Of a stretch of 61,889 nucleotides of DNA, positions 37,855 through 46,535 are shown in pieces. Made by a program: the position numbers and the translations under genes. The first letter of the stretch is position 1, and each line of letters opens with the position of its first letter. The stretch comes from a bacterium (GTDB lineage Bacteria > SZUA-79 > Acidulodesulfobacterales > Acidulodesulfobacteraceae), in NCBI GenBank assembly GCA_021813525.1, contig JAKAKK010000085.1, forward strand, positions 1 to 61,889. The letters are read 5' to 3'. The notes beneath the pieces were generated by a model that was given only the letters and a program-made list of their open reading frames with translations, ran no database searches and was not told the DNA's origin.

Positions 37855-38511
37855 ATGATAACGGTTGTATTAGTCGATGACCATTCTATACTGCTTGCGA
37901 CTTTAAAGATATTTTTGGATACTCAGGAAGACATCAACGTTGCAGGAACGTCGAATGACGCCCTGCGCGCCGTCGAACTTATAAAAACGAAAACTCCCGA
38001 TGTCGTTTTGCTTGACATATCTATGCCGAAAATAAACGGAATTGATTTAATACCGAAAATAAAAAAAGTTTCGCCAAACACAAAAATACTAATGCTGACT
38101 ATGTTCGAAGACAAGCAGTATATGCAAAAAGTTCTTGAAGCAGGAGCATCAGGCTTTTTAGTAAAAAAAGCCATGGATTACGATTTAGTCTATGCGATAA
38201 AAACCGTTGCGAGGGGAGAAACATATATCCATCCGTCGATGCTCGAAGATTTTATGGCAAGTAAAAATAACGGCTCGGCCGACATTCTCAGCAGGGAAGA
38301 AACATTATGGGAAGCTTTAAGCAAACGCGAAAAAGAGGTTATGGTCGGGGTTGCGCAGGGTTTTACAAATAAAGAAATTGCCGAGAAGCACTTTTTGAGC
38401 GAGAAAACTGTTGCTACGTACCGCTCGAGAGGAATGGAAAAGCTTGGTTTTTCAAGCAAATCTCAACTTATCGATTTGGTTTATTTCAAACTTAAAATTT
38501 TAAAAAAATAA
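37855..38511 (+). CDS. NarL/FixJ-family response regulator (cognate of the upstream kinase)
   Basis: A 218-residue regulator with an N-terminal receiver domain: acidic pocket D8-D9, phospho-acceptor D54 in LLDISMP, and conserved Lys in GFLVKKA. A LuxR-type helix-turn-helix (about 150-215, SKREKEVMVGVAQGFTNKEIA) follows. It is partner to the HisKA_3 kinase 16 bases upstream. A closely related orphan regulator lies at 49758-50420. Candidate binding sites are the three conserved upstream motifs at 38538, 39947 and 50437, the first beginning 27 bases after this gene. Confidence 0.93.
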   Translation: MITVVLVDDHSILLATLKIFLDTQEDINVAGTSNDALRAVELIKTKTPDVVLLDISMPKINGIDLIPKIKKVSPNTKILMLTMFEDKQYMQKVLEAGASGFLVKKAMDYDLVYAIKTVARGETYIHPSMLEDFMASKNNGSADILSREETLWEALSKREKEVMVGVAQGFTNKEIAEKHFLSEKTVATYRSRGMEKLGFSSKSQLIDLVYFKLKILKK

Positions 38512-38537
38512 TATATTCCGCCTTCGTAAGTTTCTTT

Positions 38538-38585
38538 CCTACGATAAATTTCTACATTTATACTACAAAAATCAGCATTTATCCT
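38538..38585 (+). promoter_or_regulatory. Conserved regulatory motif, copy A
   Basis: A 48-bp block. CCTAC, a 20-base T/A-rich spacer, then CTACAAAAATCAG and TTTATCCT. It is nearly the same as copies B and C (39947, 50437). It lies 85 bases before the first cytochrome gene, with a possible -10 (TATATT) just downstream. Probably an activator site; identity of the protein is inferred, not shown. Confidence 0.65.
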
Positions 38586-38669
38586 ATTTTAAAACTTCTC
38601 ATTATATATTAGATTTAAGCTATGGAAATAATTTATTTTTATAACTTAAAATTAAAGGAGGAATTTAAA

Positions 38670-39008
38670 ATGAAAAGATATAAAATAACGGCTTTAATTT
38701 TTTCGATTTTTTTGTTCGTTTTTTTTATTTACGGCAATGCGCCGGCGCTGGCGCAAACGTCAAATTCTGCTAAAGCAATTAAAATTATTAAAGCGAAAGG
38801 GTGTCTGAGCTGTCACGCGTTAAACGGCTCGGGAGGTTCGGTCGGCCCTAATCTTTCTAACGAAGGTTCGAAAGGACACTCGATTCACTGGTTAAAAGTA
38901 CAGATTACAAATCCCGGCAAACATTTTCAGGGGAGCATAATGCCTCAATTTCAATTAAATTCCGCTCAGCTTGAAGAAGTCGCCCTATACCTAGAGTCGC
39001 TAAAATAA
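38670..39008 (+). CDS. Small monoheme cytochrome c (copy 1)
   Basis: A 112-residue periplasmic c-type cytochrome with a signal peptide (about 1-28, ending ALAQ). The single heme motif is CLSCH near residue 45-49, and a candidate axial Met is in IMPQF. The body follows the pattern GG-VGPNLS, WLK-QI-NP-HF, MP, LEEVA-YLESLK that recurs in the other small cytochromes here. ATG 38670 is chosen because AAGGAGG lies at the right distance and the signal peptide then begins correctly. First of three tandem cytochromes after regulatory motif A. Confidence 0.9.
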   Translation: MKRYKITALIFSIFLFVFFIYGNAPALAQTSNSAKAIKIIKAKGCLSCHALNGSGGSVGPNLSNEGSKGHSIHWLKVQITNPGKHFQGSIMPQFQLNSAQLEEVALYLESLK

Positions 39009-39050
39009 AACGAGAAAATTGTATTATTGTTAATAAAGAGGAGAAAAATT

Positions 39051-39401
39051 ATGAAAAGGTTATTTTTGATAATAATTTTTATAATTGCGGCAATAACGGT
39101 AAATCCGTTAGACAGTCATGCGTTTGCAGGCAGACAATTATTCAAAAAAGAGCAGTGCATTTTATGCCATGCCATTAACAAAAAAGGGGGAACGATGGGC
39201 CCTAATCTTTCGTCTATCGGCAAAATCAGGACATATTCATGGATTAAAAGACAGATAAGAAATCCTAAGTTAAATTTTTTTACCCCTAATTCTTTTGTTA
39301 TTTTTAATGGAAGAGTATATGAATCTATCATGCCCGCAAATAAAAAAATAAGCGCAAATAATCTTAACAAACTTGCGCAATATTTAAAATCTCTAAAATA
39401 A
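39051..39401 (+). CDS. Small monoheme cytochrome c (copy 2)
   Basis: A 116-residue exported cytochrome. Signal peptide about 1-25, one heme site CILCH, and the shared core GGTMGPNLSSIG, then WIKRQIRNP and IMPAN with a candidate Met ligand, ending in YLKSLK. AGAGGAG precedes ATG 39051, which I prefer to the upstream ATG at 39027 because it gives a clean signal peptide. It begins 42 bases after copy 1, consistent with one transcript. It probably shuttles electrons in the periplasm. Confidence 0.9.
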   Translation: MKRLFLIIIFIIAAITVNPLDSHAFAGRQLFKKEQCILCHAINKKGGTMGPNLSSIGKIRTYSWIKRQIRNPKLNFFTPNSFVIFNGRVYESIMPANKKISANNLNKLAQYLKSLK

Positions 39402-39462
39402 TCTAGAAGCAAGCGGTTTTAAAAATGTTTAATTTAAATTTAGTTTAAGGAGGCAGATGGAA

Positions 39463-39825
39463 ATGAAGAGGGGCAAAATTATCTTAACGGTAACGTTTTT
39501 ATTTGTTTTTTTCTTTATTTTATGTAAAGGCAATACAGTTTTTGCCATATCTGGGAAGTCGGTTTTTAAATCCAAAGGCTGTATAAACTGCCACGCTATA
39601 AACGGCGTCGGTGGCAAAGCCGGTCCTGACCTAAGCAATATAGGGGCAAGAAAAAGCATTGAATGGTTAAAAGATTTTATTAAAAATCCGGATAGCTACT
39701 TTAATCCGGGAAGCAGTGCTCTTATAAACGGGAAGGAATATATAGTTATGATGCCTTCATTTAAGAATATGATGTCCGAAGGCAAGCTTAATGCGGTAGC
39801 CGGCTACTTAGGGTCGTTGAAGTAA
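39463..39825 (+). CDS. Small monoheme cytochrome c (copy 3)
   Basis: A 120-residue exported cytochrome. Signal peptide about 1-27 (ending TVFA), heme motif CINCH, core GGKAGPDLSNIG, WLKDFIKNP, a GKEYIVMMPSF segment with the Met ligand, and the terminal YLGSLK. I chose ATG 39463, 9 bases after AAGGAGG; ATG 39457 is only 3 bases away from it but cannot be excluded. Last gene of the three-cytochrome unit, followed by a strong terminator. Confidence 0.9.
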   Translation: MKRGKIILTVTFLFVFFFILCKGNTVFAISGKSVFKSKGCINCHAINGVGGKAGPDLSNIGARKSIEWLKDFIKNPDSYFNPGSSALINGKEYIVMMPSFKNMMSEGKLNAVAGYLGSLK

Positions 39826-39842
39826 TAAAAATGCATTTAATC

Positions 39843-39892
39843 AAAAGAGCGGGATAATGCGGTTAAATAATTCGATATCCCGCTCTTTTTTT
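39843..39892 (+). terminator. Rho-independent terminator after the cytochrome cluster
   Basis: A perfect 14-bp stem (AAAAGAGCGGGATA / TATCCCGCTCTTTT) with the T-run extending to 39892, 18 bases after the third cytochrome gene. It separates this unit from the d1/molybdoenzyme operon. The rest of the 307-base gap holds regulatory motif B and a GC hairpin. Confidence 0.9.
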
Positions 39893-39946
39893 ATCTAACA
39901 AATCAAAATTAAATTATCAAATAGAAAATATAATATAGGTTTTTCC

Positions 39947-39994
39947 CCTACATTTTATTTCTAATTTTCCCCTACAAAAATCAGTTTTTATCCT
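39947..39994 (+). promoter_or_regulatory. Conserved regulatory motif, copy B
   Basis: The second copy: CCTAC, a 20-base spacer, CTACAAAAATCAG and TTTATCCT. Identity with copy A includes the following ATTT-AAAAC. It lies about 140 bases before the cytochrome cd1-like gene that opens the six-gene operon, with TATTAC as a possible -10 further on. Confidence 0.65.
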
Positions 39995-40050
39995 ATTTAA
40001 AACATATGGATTGCGTATTACACTAAAAACATATAAATTTTTTACCTCCT

Positions 40051-40072
40051 TTGCCCCGTTTAGGCGGGGCAA
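40051..40072. other. GC-rich hairpin in the leader of the cd1/molybdoenzyme operon
   Basis: An 8-bp perfect stem (TTGCCCCG / CGGGGCAA) with a 6-base loop TTTAGG, 60 bases before the first gene. It contrasts with the AT-rich surroundings. There is no T-run after it, so it is more likely a leader RNA structure than a terminator. Confidence 0.5.
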
Positions 40073-40132
40073 TTATTGAAATATTTGGATAAAGGGCATT
40101 AGCTTAATTACAAAATATAAAAAATATCAATT

Positions 40133-41893
40133 ATGATAATCCCTAAAATTATAACCAGATTATCGATAGCTGCGTTATCGTTTATTATTTGCTTAGTATC
40201 TTGTCCGGCTTTTTCAATTTATGCCAAAAATACGGATACCGCAAAAAATGAACCCGAACCGGTGAATATAAGTAAAGCAGGCAGGAAAGTTTACATCGGT
40301 AACGGCTGTTTCGTCTGCCACGGAGTCCAAAGGCTCGGCAAGTCCGCCCCTCCGCTTATCCCCCAGTTTATCGGAAGACTTCCTTACGATAAACTTGAGA
40401 CTATTATAACAAAAGGTTTGTTTCCCGTGCCTATGCCCGCTTTTAAGAAATTAACGGACAAAGAGTTATCGGAGCTTATAAGCTATCTTAAATCGCCTTC
40501 GCAAAAAGTTCTCTGGAACAAGAACGATATTAAAACCAGTCTCATAAAATACGAAAATACGAAGAAACCGAATATTAAACTCGCAAACGTAAAAAATCTT
40601 ATGGCGGTCGTCGAAGGCGGAACGGGGAAGGTCTGGATAATGACAGGGACGAAAATATTAAATAAATTTGATTTTGGTGATATTCACGGCGGATTAAAAT
40701 ATTCTCCATCGGGAAGGTATTTATATCTTCCATCAAATACAGGTTTCGTAGGCAAGTATGATTTTTATACTAAAGAATTGGCTTATAAAGTTAGAGCCTG
40801 CCGTTATCTAAGGAATATTTCACTCTCGGAAGGCGGAAAATATGTACTTGCTGCCTGCTGGCTTCCAGAGTCTATAGCCGTATTAAATGCAAAAAATCTT
40901 AAACCGGTGAAGGTAATACCTTTAAAGCATAGGATAAGTGTAATTTACGGATTATTTAGAAATAACAAAGCTGCATTTTCTTTTATGCATAAGTCAGTTA
41001 TAGGTATATTGAACACGGATGCCCTAAGCGTAAATTATTACACAATCCCCGTTCCTTTTCAGGATTTTTTCGTAGATCCTTTAGATGAATATGCGGTAGG
41101 AGGTTCTTTTAAAGGAGGAAGACTTTATGTATTCAGTCTTAAGAAAAAAAGAATCGTTTATTCTCATTATTCATACGGGATACCGCATCCGGCGGGTGCA
41201 GCTTTCTGGTTCGATAACGGAAAATTCTATTTTGCCCTTACAAATCTTATAAAACCTTATGTGTCCGTATGGCGTATGTATAACTGGAAATTTATAAAAA
41301 ATATATATACCGGAGGCCCCGGCTTTTTCGTTAAAACTAATCCTTATACTAAATATCTCTGGGTAGATAACAGCTCAGACAATTTAGTTCTTATAAATAA
41401 GTATAATTTTAAAATTAAAAAGCTCGCCGTAAAAAAAGGCGGATTAATTATTCATACCCAGTTTTCCGGAAACGAAAGGCTTGCCTATATTAGCGATTAC
41501 GGAAAAAATGGCGAAATTGCGGTTATAAATACTAATTCATTAAAAATAATTAAGAAAATACCTGCTAACGACGTCATAGGTAAATACAACTATGTAAATT
41601 ATCAAAGAATGAACGATGCCGCTCTTCTGGGAGAAGAGGTTTATTTTGCATATTGCTGGGGATGCCATAATCCTACGCTGGAATCGATAGGCCCTTCGTT
41701 TTCCTATATCGCAACACATTTGAACTCTGCAGGAATCAGGGCTCAATTATCGAAACCGGCGGAATTTTCAAAAAACCTTGGATATAAATATAACGCTATG
41801 CCTAAATTCGACTTAACTAAACATGAAATTAAATCTCTGATAGCTTTTATAAAAGATTCTAGGAATAAAAATTTTTGGAGGTATGGGAACTGA
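40133..41893 (+). CDS. Cytochrome c / d1-type propeller / cytochrome c protein (NirS/NirN-like)
   Basis: A 586-residue exported protein. Signal peptide about 1-31; cytochrome c domain with CFVCH at 59-63 and candidate ligand M101; an eight-bladed propeller (about 150-495) matching heme d1 domains; a second cytochrome c with CWGCH at 508-512 and M556. The d1-axial His appears conserved as H185 in DIHGGLKYSPSGRYLYL. One distal catalytic His is kept (H352 in PHPAGAAF), while the other seems replaced (PFQDFF for PFLHDGG). It therefore probably binds heme d1 but may not be a standard nitrite reductase. First gene of the operon. Confidence 0.82.
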   Translation: MIIPKIITRLSIAALSFIICLVSCPAFSIYAKNTDTAKNEPEPVNISKAGRKVYIGNGCFVCHGVQRLGKSAPPLIPQFIGRLPYDKLETIITKGLFPVPMPAFKKLTDKELSELISYLKSPSQKVLWNKNDIKTSLIKYENTKKPNIKLANVKNLMAVVEGGTGKVWIMTGTKILNKFDFGDIHGGLKYSPSGRYLYLPSNTGFVGKYDFYTKELAYKVRACRYLRNISLSEGGKYVLAACWLPESIAVLNAKNLKPVKVIPLKHRISVIYGLFRNNKAAFSFMHKSVIGILNTDALSVNYYTIPVPFQDFFVDPLDEYAVGGSFKGGRLYVFSLKKKRIVYSHYSYGIPHPAGAAFWFDNGKFYFALTNLIKPYVSVWRMYNWKFIKNIYTGGPGFFVKTNPYTKYLWVDNSSDNLVLINKYNFKIKKLAVKKGGLIIHTQFSGNERLAYISDYGKNGEIAVINTNSLKIIKKIPANDVIGKYNYVNYQRMNDAALLGEEVYFAYCWGCHNPTLESIGPSFSYIATHLNSAGIRAQLSKPAEFSKNLGYKYNAMPKFDLTKHEIKSLIAFIKDSRNKNFWRYGN

Positions 41894-42990
41894 TGCTTAG
41901 GATGACTGATTATATAAGAAAATCACTGGAGTCAAATTCACGTGATGATAAGCATCTTCCGGGAAGAATGGTAATATGGAACATTACCAACGACTGCAAT
42001 CTTTCTTGCGAACATTGTTATTCTTCTTCGGGAAAAAAGGAAAAAGCGTCGGCAATAAAGCCGGAGTATGTGTTATCCGCAGTAAAATCTTTAAAGGCGG
42101 CAAATGTTAAAGCCGTTATACTTTCGGGTGGCGAGCCCCTTATGTCGCCTTATCTTTTCGATATAGCAAAAATTTTTAAAGATGAAGGCTTTGCGGTTAG
42201 TCTTTCTTCAAACGGTACGATGATAAATGAAGAGAATGTCGGCTCTATAAAATCATTGTTTAATTATGTCGGAATAAGTATAGACGGAAGCGAAAAAACC
42301 CATGACGGATTCAGAAAAAAAGAAGGAGCGTATAAAGCTTCCATTAAGTCCTTAAGATTGCTTAAGGACAACGGAATAAACGCCGGTTTAAGAACGTCTC
42401 TTACATCGTATAATTATAGGGATTTAGGATTTATATTTAAGTTAGCCGAAAAAGAAGGGGTAAAAAAAATATATATATCGCATCTTGTTTATTCCGGAAG
42501 AGGCAACAATATATCCGAAATAAATAAATCTATCCATAAAAGAATATCTCTATATATCTCGGGAATGGCATTCAATTATGTCAGAAATGGCATACCTATA
42601 AGCATAGTTACAGGTAACAACGAGCCTGACGCAATTCTTCTTCTCGCAATGTTTAAACGGTTTTATCCAGAATTTTATAAAAATATGCATGACAAAATAT
42701 TAAACTGGGGCGGAAATCAATCCGGCAATAGAATAATAAACATAGATTATTCGGGATTTGTCAAACCGGATCCATTTTTCAAATATAGCGGAGGAAATAT
42801 TAAAGAAAGGGATTTTTTTGAAATAATAAATAACGATAAATTATTTTTGGAATTAAGACAAACTCCTAGAAAACTAAAAGGGAGATGTGAAAAATGCAAT
42901 TATTTAAGAATCTGCAACGGCGGCTCCAGAGCGCGGGCATATGCCGTTTATGGGGATTACTTTCAGGAAGACCCGGCGTGTTTTATGTAG
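41893..42990 (+). CDS. nirJ: NirJ-like radical SAM enzyme (heme d1 biosynthesis type)
   Basis: A 365-residue radical SAM protein with the cluster motif C35-x3-C39-x2-C42 in NDCNLSCEHCYSS and a SAM-binding SGGEPLM segment. A C-terminal cysteine region follows (CEKCNYLRICNGGSRARAYAVYGD then EDPACF), typical of NirJ and the related heme enzymes AhbC/AhbD. NirJ installs the keto groups of heme d1. Position between a d1-type propeller protein and NirF supports NirJ. The ATG overlaps the previous stop as TGATG, so translation is coupled; an in-frame TTG at 41875 is rejected. Confidence 0.82.
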   Translation: MLRMTDYIRKSLESNSRDDKHLPGRMVIWNITNDCNLSCEHCYSSSGKKEKASAIKPEYVLSAVKSLKAANVKAVILSGGEPLMSPYLFDIAKIFKDEGFAVSLSSNGTMINEENVGSIKSLFNYVGISIDGSEKTHDGFRKKEGAYKASIKSLRLLKDNGINAGLRTSLTSYNYRDLGFIFKLAEKEGVKKIYISHLVYSGRGNNISEINKSIHKRISLYISGMAFNYVRNGIPISIVTGNNEPDAILLLAMFKRFYPEFYKNMHDKILNWGGNQSGNRIINIDYSGFVKPDPFFKYSGGNIKERDFFEIINNDKLFLELRQTPRKLKGRCEKCNYLRICNGGSRARAYAVYGDYFQEDPACFM

Positions 42991-44060
42991 TTTTTATTGC
43001 CTTTGCAGCAGTTTTTATTTCCTCCAAAAACGTTTTTGCCGCTAAGTATTACGTAGTGGAAAGGGCGGGCGGCTCTCTCGGCATTATATCGCATAACGGA
43101 TTGGCGGGCAGGGTAAACCCTATAGGAAACGGAACGCACGTCATAGTATATTTCGGAAATCGTTACGGTTACGCCTTGGGCAGGAACGGATATTTATCCA
43201 AAATAGACCCTGAAGCCGATAAAATCATACTGCAAAAAAAGGTATCCGGCGATACGGTCGATTTCTGCCTTTCGAAAAACTTTATAGCCGTTGCAGGTTA
43301 TAAGCCTCAAGACGTAGTAATATTAAATAAAAACTTTAAAGTACTCCATACGATAAAGACGGGTTCGAGAAATATCGGCGCAGAGTTTTATAAAAACTAC
43401 CTAATATTCGAGCTTATGGATAAAGACCGGATATGGATAGTTAATACGAATAATTTTAAAGTCGTAAAAAAAATAAAGCGTATAGGGCATTTTCCCATAG
43501 ACGCATTAGTTTCCGGCAACGATTATATCGCCGCTTTTCTCATAGGCCAAAAGTTCGGGGTATTAAACCTGAAAACCTTTAAATACCATATCGTAAACTA
43601 TGGCAAAAAAGAAAGTTTTCCTCATCAGATACCCCATTACGGCATTTATTCCGTATATGACGGAACGGCTTATATTCCAGCTGCCGGAGAAAAGAAGATA
43701 GTCGAAGTGAATTTAAAGACAGAAAAAGAAACAGGTTCGGTTAGTCTTATCGGATATCCTATTTTTATAATATTTTCTCCGAACCGCAAAACCTTAGCCG
43801 TTAATTACAGCGGTAAAGCGCATGATTATTTAACGCTTATAGATGTAAAAAATATGAAGGTTATAAAAAACATAAAAGCTGGAAGAAGAATTATGTTTAT
43901 GGCTTATTCGGGAAACGGAAAGTTGATTTACGCATCGGATTATTTCGGCAATTCCGTAAACGTCTTTAATGTCCTTACAGGAAAAGAGGTTGCCGCAATT
44001 CCGGTTCCGAGCCCTTCGGGGATATTCAGGGTGCCTTATAAATTATATAAACAGCAATAA
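42978..44060 (+). CDS. nirF: NirF-like heme d1 biosynthesis protein
   Basis: A 360-residue propeller protein resembling NirF along its length. Recognisable parts: VERAGGSLG near the start, H54 in NGTHVIVYFG at the place of the essential NirF His, IGHFPIDAL, IPHYGIYS, AYIPAAG, PIFIIFSPNRKTLAVNY and a final PSPSGIF. NirF is thought to act late in heme d1 formation, in the periplasm. I chose GTG 42978, which has AGGAAG 7 bases upstream and gives a proper signal peptide (about 1-21). It overlaps the NirJ-like gene by 13 bases. Confidence 0.85.
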   Translation: MFYVVFIAFAAVFISSKNVFAAKYYVVERAGGSLGIISHNGLAGRVNPIGNGTHVIVYFGNRYGYALGRNGYLSKIDPEADKIILQKKVSGDTVDFCLSKNFIAVAGYKPQDVVILNKNFKVLHTIKTGSRNIGAEFYKNYLIFELMDKDRIWIVNTNNFKVVKKIKRIGHFPIDALVSGNDYIAAFLIGQKFGVLNLKTFKYHIVNYGKKESFPHQIPHYGIYSVYDGTAYIPAAGEKKIVEVNLKTEKETGSVSLIGYPIFIIFSPNRKTLAVNYSGKAHDYLTLIDVKNMKVIKNIKAGRRIMFMAYSGNGKLIYASDYFGNSVNVFNVLTGKEVAAIPVPSPSGIFRVPYKLYKQQ

Positions 44061-44081
44061 AATTTAAATAGGGGGAATTAA

Positions 44082-45281
44082 ATGAAGAAGAAAGAAGAAA
44101 AGGCAGACGAAGAAGCAATGAAAAATGAAAGAAAAATCGAAAAGACCGGGGCCAGGGATGGAACCGGTAACGTCGTGAAAGATGACGAAATTTCCGGCAG
44201 GAGAAAATTTCTTAAAATGCTCGGACTAGGAGGATTGGCGGCAGGGGCTCTAGGAATACTCGGTTTATCTAATGCAAAAGAAGTTTTAGCCGCTCCGGTA
44301 AAAAAGATTAAAAAAGTAAACGGTGGCGGCGATTTAGATGCGCCCGAAAAAAATACAGGCGTTCCTACCGGACCTTTAAAAAACCACAGGTGGATGAACT
44401 GGATGAATCCGTCCCAGTATATAAAAGACGGATGGGACCGCTGGCAGGATACGATACAGAATCCTCTCCATGCACGGATTTTTCATGATAAGTTTTACAG
44501 GATAAAAAAAATAAGACCTAAAATACATCATTTCGTTTTCGTAATAGATATTAACAAATGCGTAGGATGTCAGGCTTGCGTAGTAAGCTGTAAAAACGAA
44601 AACACCGTTCCGCTTGGGGTTTTCAGAAGGGTCGTAGACGTTATGGAAGTAGGAGAGATGGTTCCCGATGAAAAGGGTTTAGTCGTGACGGACGAAGGGA
44701 ATTTTACTCCCAATGTGAAGAGAGTTTTTCTTCCCAGAACCTGTAATCACTGCGACAATCCGCCGTGCGTCGAGGTCTGTCCGGTGAAAGCGACTTATAA
44801 ATTAGAAACCGGTCAGGTTGAAATAGATTACGACCTGTGCATAGGGTGCCTTACCTGTGTTCAGGCTTGTCCTTACGATATGAGATTTGCAAACCCGATT
44901 CAGCATACTGCTGATAAATGTAATATGTGTGCGGGAAGGGCGTCGGTTTCGCATGAAAAGTCATATGTTCCCCTTTTACCGGTATGCGTTACTTCGTGCG
45001 TCGGAAGGGCGATGAAGTTCGGAGATACGAACGACCCGGAAAGTGAGGTTTCTAAATTAATCGCTACAAACAAGGTTTCAAGATTAAATGTTGGATTCGG
45101 TACTGACCCTCAGGTTTATTATATAGGCTTAGACGGCGACCTTGCGAATTACACTAATCCCGATAAAGTTAAGATGGTTTACACCTACACTATGGGTCTT
45201 ACTACTACTGCTTACGAAAAACTCGGTAAAAAACCGGTTCTTCCCTATTTAGAAGAAAAAGAACGCCCTTATGCAGGTTAA
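44082..45281 (+). CDS. Tat-exported four-cluster ferredoxin subunit (TtrB/PsrB/NrfC-type)
   Basis: A 399-residue electron-transfer subunit. An unusually long charged N-terminal extension precedes the twin-arginine signal GRRKFLKML (R40-R41) and a hydrophobic stretch. Four [4Fe-4S] motifs follow: CVGCQACVVSC, CNHCDNPPCVEVC, CIGCLTCVQAC, and CNMC with VCVTSC. This arrangement marks the iron-sulfur subunit of membrane-bound molybdoenzymes, passing electrons between the NrfD-type anchor and the catalytic subunit. GGGGG precedes the ATG, 21 bases after the NirF-like gene. Confidence 0.93.
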   Translation: MKKKEEKADEEAMKNERKIEKTGARDGTGNVVKDDEISGRRKFLKMLGLGGLAAGALGILGLSNAKEVLAAPVKKIKKVNGGGDLDAPEKNTGVPTGPLKNHRWMNWMNPSQYIKDGWDRWQDTIQNPLHARIFHDKFYRIKKIRPKIHHFVFVIDINKCVGCQACVVSCKNENTVPLGVFRRVVDVMEVGEMVPDEKGLVVTDEGNFTPNVKRVFLPRTCNHCDNPPCVEVCPVKATYKLETGQVEIDYDLCIGCLTCVQACPYDMRFANPIQHTADKCNMCAGRASVSHEKSYVPLLPVCVTSCVGRAMKFGDTNDPESEVSKLIATNKVSRLNVGFGTDPQVYYIGLDGDLANYTNPDKVKMVYTYTMGLTTTAYEKLGKKPVLPYLEEKERPYAG

Positions 45282-45314
45282 TTTAATTATTTTTAAAATA
45301 AAGGAGTTTATATT

Positions 45315-46535
45315 ATGTTTCAGTATATGAATCCTCTTGCGATTAACGGCTCTTACGGAACGCTGGAAAATGTTTACTGGGGGCTTCCGATAGTGATTTA
45401 TCCGTTTCTTTCCGGTTTAATGGCCGGCGCCTTTGTAGTCGGCGCGCTTTATCATCTTTTTCACATGGAAAAACTTAAACCGATATCTAAGCTGGCGCTT
45501 ATTGCAAGTTTTGCAATGCTTCTGCTTGCGGCAATGGCGCCTTTGGCGGATGCCCTGCAGCCGCAAAGAGCTATGTGGGAATTGTATTTCAGGGACCATT
45601 TTCCATACTCGCCTTTAGCAATGTTTATTATTATATGGACGGCTTTTGTTATCGTAAATATATTCGAAATGTATTTTTTATTCAGAGAAGATAATGTTAA
45701 AAAGGCTAAAGCCGATAGCGGGATAAGAGGAAAAGTGGCAAGGCTCATATCTTTTGGCAGTTCCGATTTGTCGGAGAAAACTAAAAAAAGAGACCATAAA
45801 GCCTTATGGGTAATATCAATTATAGGAATTGTTTTATCCCTTCTCTTTCACGGTTATGTCGGCTTTTTATTTGGCGCCATAAAAGCCAGAGCGCTCTGGT
45901 CGGACCCCGATATTCCGCCGATGTTTATTACGTCCGCCGTTGTTTCAGGCATAGCTTTCGTAGGCCTATTATATACAATCGGTTTTACCTTTTTTTCGGA
46001 TAAAAATAAGGTTGAATCCGATACGCTGGAAGTTCTTAATAAAGCGTTAGTATTTGCAATTTTTGCCGACCTGTTTTTCGACCTCATTGAATGGCTTTAT
46101 TCGGTAAGGGGTTATAATTCGAAAGGAGTTTACGACGGATGGCATGCGGTTTACTCTTATGCCGCAAAAGGTCCTCTCTGGTTTAATTACCATGTAACGC
46201 AGATAGGACTTGGGCTTATTATACCAGCTTTTTTATTTCTGGTATTCAGAAAGATAAGGAGGTCTTTAATCTGGACGGCGATATTAGATTTTATAGTTAC
46301 CGTCGGCGTCTGGGAGATGAGGTACGATACCGTTATAGGCGGTCAGCTTCCGGTTAAAATAGGACAGGGGCTTGCCGTTCTGCATATTCCGTTTTGGGGT
46401 TTTGACGGATATATATCGGGCATAGGAATGTTCGCAATGGGGATTGTAATATTGTTTGTTTTCGGATATTTTTTGGGCTGGGAAGAAAAACCGGAAGAAA
46501 TAACCCCGGATAAAATAAATAAGGAGGCTTTATAA
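45315..46535 (+). CDS. NrfD/PsrC/TtrC-type quinol-interacting membrane subunit
   Basis: A 406-residue polytopic membrane protein of the NrfD/PsrC family with about nine hydrophobic segments. The first has the typical YPFLSGLMAGAFVVGALYH pattern, and LFHGYVGFLFG appears midway. It anchors the complex and exchanges electrons with the quinone pool. AAAGGAG precedes the ATG. Its stop overlaps the catalytic subunit start by one base. The order B-C-A matches that of ttrBCA. Confidence 0.9.
   Translation: MFQYMNPLAINGSYGTLENVYWGLPIVIYPFLSGLMAGAFVVGALYHLFHMEKLKPISKLALIASFAMLLLAAMAPLADALQPQRAMWELYFRDHFPYSPLAMFIIIWTAFVIVNIFEMYFLFREDNVKKAKADSGIRGKVARLISFGSSDLSEKTKKRDHKALWVISIIGIVLSLLFHGYVGFLFGAIKARALWSDPDIPPMFITSAVVSGIAFVGLLYTIGFTFFSDKNKVESDTLEVLNKALVFAIFADLFFDLIEWLYSVRGYNSKGVYDGWHAVYSYAAKGPLWFNYHVTQIGLGLIIPAFLFLVFRKIRRSLIWTAILDFIVTVGVWEMRYDTVIGGQLPVKIGQGLAVLHIPFWGFDGYISGIGMFAMGIVILFVFGYFLGWEEKPEEITPDKINKEAL

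Noticed and set aside
37855-38511. NarL heptamer-type binding sites (TACYYMT pairs) in the cytochrome promoters
   Set aside because: The conserved motifs contain CTAC boxes, but these do not match the NarL heptamer consensus or its 7-2-7 layout, so NarL-type recognition is not claimed.
41875-41892. TTG start for the radical SAM gene and the long 42894 start for the NirF-like gene
   Set aside because: ATG 41893 overlaps the preceding stop in the usual coupled way. GTG 42978 gives a clean signal peptide, whereas the earlier start would add a basic segment read from the overlapping gene.
40133-41893. Calling the cd1-like protein a nitrite reductase (nirS)
   Set aside because: One of the two distal histidines appears missing, a second cytochrome c domain is added, and the operon partner is a molybdoenzyme. 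The family relation is kept, but not the activity.
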